From Dysidea avara (Eukaryota > Porifera > Demospongiae > Dictyoceratida > Dysideidae), in NCBI RefSeq assembly GCF_963678975.1, contig NC_089281.1:1-64000 (forward strand): 64,000 nt of DNA. Direction: 5' to 3'. Shown here piece after piece: positions 62,451-64,000 of the stretch. Both the position numbers and the translations under genes were made by a program. Position 1 is the stretch's first letter, and each line of letters begins with the position of its first letter. Under the pieces are notes generated by a model that was not told where the DNA came from, made no database searches, and was given only the letters and a program-made list of their open reading frames with translations.

Positions 62451-63639
62451 AGCCTGAGACTGAATGGCCAGCTACTGCAGATGTTGACAATGTAGAAGAT
62501 GCTAAGCTAGAATTGATCAAAGATGTGCCTATTTTTTCACATTCCTTTGCTGTTTTGAACACTCAATTTAGACTACAGGAGGTCATTGACCTTAAGAGAT
62601 TCAGCAATTCGCGTAAACTGTTTAAACACTACTGCTTACGCATTTTGTTTTATCAAGGCATTACAAACTCAAAGTGACGACAATGGTTCTTCCATGTCAC
62701 CAAGAGGTAGTTTTTGTTCTTTGCCTACTGGTGAGGAGATTAAGGAGTCAGAACTGTATTGGATAAAGTCGGTTCAGGGAGACTCATTTTCAAACGAAAT
62801 CAAACATCTCGCTGCTAGTCACCATAGCAAAGGTTCTACTCATGTTAGACAATTTGGACTGTTCCTTGAAGGAGGAATCTTGAGATGTACAGGAAGACTA
62901 ATTCAACATTATCCCTCAGTGCTAAGAACCCAATTCTCTTACCTCATAATCATCTATTTGTAAACTTGCTGATTCAAGAGTACCATGAGAGATCAAAACA
63001 TAGTGGGGTAAATGATACTATGACGCTGCTGAGGGAAAATTATTGGATTCTCAAGGGTAGACAAGCAGTGAAACAGGTGATAAATAAAAGTGTGACGTGC
63101 TTGAAATGCGAAGGACTACCTTACAATGTTACCACTACACCTGACTTACCTGCAGAGGGTGTCTGATGACCCTCCTTTCGCTCATATCGGTATTGACTTT
63201 GCTGGTCCTCTCTATGTCAAGGATAAGTCATCAGATCTATCAAAGGTGTATGTTTGCTTATTCACCTGTTGTTCAACCAGAGCACTCCACCTGGAGCTTA
63301 CTAATCTACTTTCAGCTGAGTCATTCTTGTTAGCATTCCAACGTTTTGTAGGAAGAAGAGGGTTACCATCTATTATATGGTGAAACAATTAGCACTAGTG
63401 AAAGTTTGTCAAAACGTAATAAGTGCCATCAAACCCTGCTTAGACAATTCACCAATCAGTGGAGACGTCAGTTCTTATTGAACTTACAAGAGGCTCTTTC
63501 CACTACTTCTAGATCATCAGTAGCCAAACCAGTGAAAGTTGGTGCGGTTGTGATACTACAAAACGAATTGACAAAGCGTGCATTTTGGAAATTAGGCATT
63601 GTGACAGAACTTCTTACTGGAAGAGAAAATGTACTGTAA
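62451..63639 (+). pseudogene. BEL/Pao integrase
   Basis: HHCC zinc region YHERSKHSGVNDTMTLL and VTCLKCEGLP; catalytic start AHIGIDFAGPLYVKD; TCCSTRALHLELTNLLSAES and FLLAFQRFVGRRGLPSIIW, where the expected Ser-Asp-Asn (second Asp) is replaced by a stop (63381). The catalytic Glu region is deleted. The C-terminal part VKVGAVVILQNELTKRAFWK follows. Frameshifts occur near 62640, 62900 and 63160. Confidence 0.8.
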
Positions 63640-63914
63640 CCAGGGCAGCAATTGTTAAGACAATGAATTCAGAAAGAACTCAATTCCTCCACCGCAGCAT
63701 CAAACATCTTATTCCAGTTAAGTTGAACATTAATATTGAAACTTCTGATGATAGTTCTGTGCCAGTAACTAACAATGAGCATCAAGATCCCTCTTCCAGT
63801 TCCCAACTTACTCAAAGATGAGCCACAGCTATTAGTGGAGAGAAACGAAGACGACTTAACTGTAACAATTAGTTGTTTTTTTTGTATACATGTGTGCTTT
63901 TAGGCCAACTTTTT

Positions 63915-63971
63915 AAACCAGGTGCACACCCACAGCCGGCCAAAGGCCGGCTGTGGGCGCGTGCCTGGTTT
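63915..63971. mobile_element. 57-bp near-perfect palindrome (foldback MITE end)
   Basis: 'aaaccagg' pairs with 'cctggttt', and 'cccacagccggcc' with 'ggccggctgtggg' around AAA. One of the GC-richest hairpins in the window, placed where the BEL 3' LTR would be expected. Confidence 0.8.
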
Positions 63972-64000
63972 ACTGAAATTGTTTTCGTAAAAGTGTGTGT

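Larger units (their letters stand above)
58493..63860 (+). mobile_element. BEL/Pao LTR retrotransposon, decayed and rearranged
   Basis: Order: LTR-like sequence, tRNA-Lys primer site, Gag (58.9-59.9 kb), zinc knuckles and protease (59.8-60.4), RT (60.4-61.99), a piece from beyond RNase H (61.98-62.08), RNase H in the opposite orientation (62.09-62.45), integrase (62.5-63.64). Several stops and frameshifts and a missing integrase catalytic segment make it dead. No env-like frame. Confidence 0.85.

Overview
The window looks like invertebrate animal DNA. It is AT-rich, coding exons are short and separated by GT..AG introns, telomere-type CCCTAA tracts occur, and most of the length is transposable-element debris (Penelope-like, BEL/Pao, LINEs, hAT-like and other MITEs, minisatellites). 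The element mix, and a gene resembling delta-endotoxin domain I, would fit a sponge or cnidarian. That assignment is inference; no rRNA or housekeeping marker is present to settle it.

Layout: 0-1.1 kb, broken tyrosine-recombinase (YR) gene fragment between inverted arms. 1.4-2.85 kb, tandem satellite of about 375-397 bp. 2.85-8.2 kb, repeats and a dead LINE fragment. 8.2-9.4 kb, intronless delta-endotoxin-like gene behind a TATA box. 9.5-9.8 kb, Harbinger-type MITE. 10.9-14.4 kb, LINE on the minus strand with PHD finger, RT and restriction-like endonuclease, bounded by a 17-bp target duplication. 14.5-20.3 kb, MITEs and a 'cactacacaggtag' minisatellite. 20.4-27.6 kb, mosaic of Penelope-like modules (coiled-coil ORF1 copies, RT, GIY-YIG endonuclease, hammerhead ribozymes) joined at CCCTAA tracts. 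28.4-34.5 kb, a 14-exon gene joining a SET methyltransferase domain, a C2H2 finger, a YR catalytic domain and a Myb/SANT-like tail. 36.8-39.5 kb, LINE fragment, hAT-type MITE and other repeats. 40.2-43.5 kb, paralogous C2H2-YR-SANT gene with an internal tandem duplication. 44.2-45.8 kb, second telomere-tract-joined Penelope mosaic. 46-58 kb, foldback and dispersed repeats, a MITE carrying a HIRAN-like exon, tRNA-like Pol III units and a second hAT-type MITE. 58.5-63.9 kb, decayed BEL/Pao retrotransposon whose RNase H segment is inverted.

Two systems deserve attention. The first is the YR family: three copies within 43 kb share a catalytic core and a SANT-like tail but carry different N-termini, and the best copy reads in phase from a KMT5A-like SET domain through to the recombinase, with one in-frame TGA. 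The second is the Penelope mosaic: nearly every module junction falls on a CCCTAA tract in the same orientation as the elements. A 5' module with a complete hammerhead ribozyme core ends three times at the same base before such a tract, and ORF1 itself encodes the tract (Asn-Pro repeats). That layout suggests retrotransposition primed at, or capped by, telomeric DNA.
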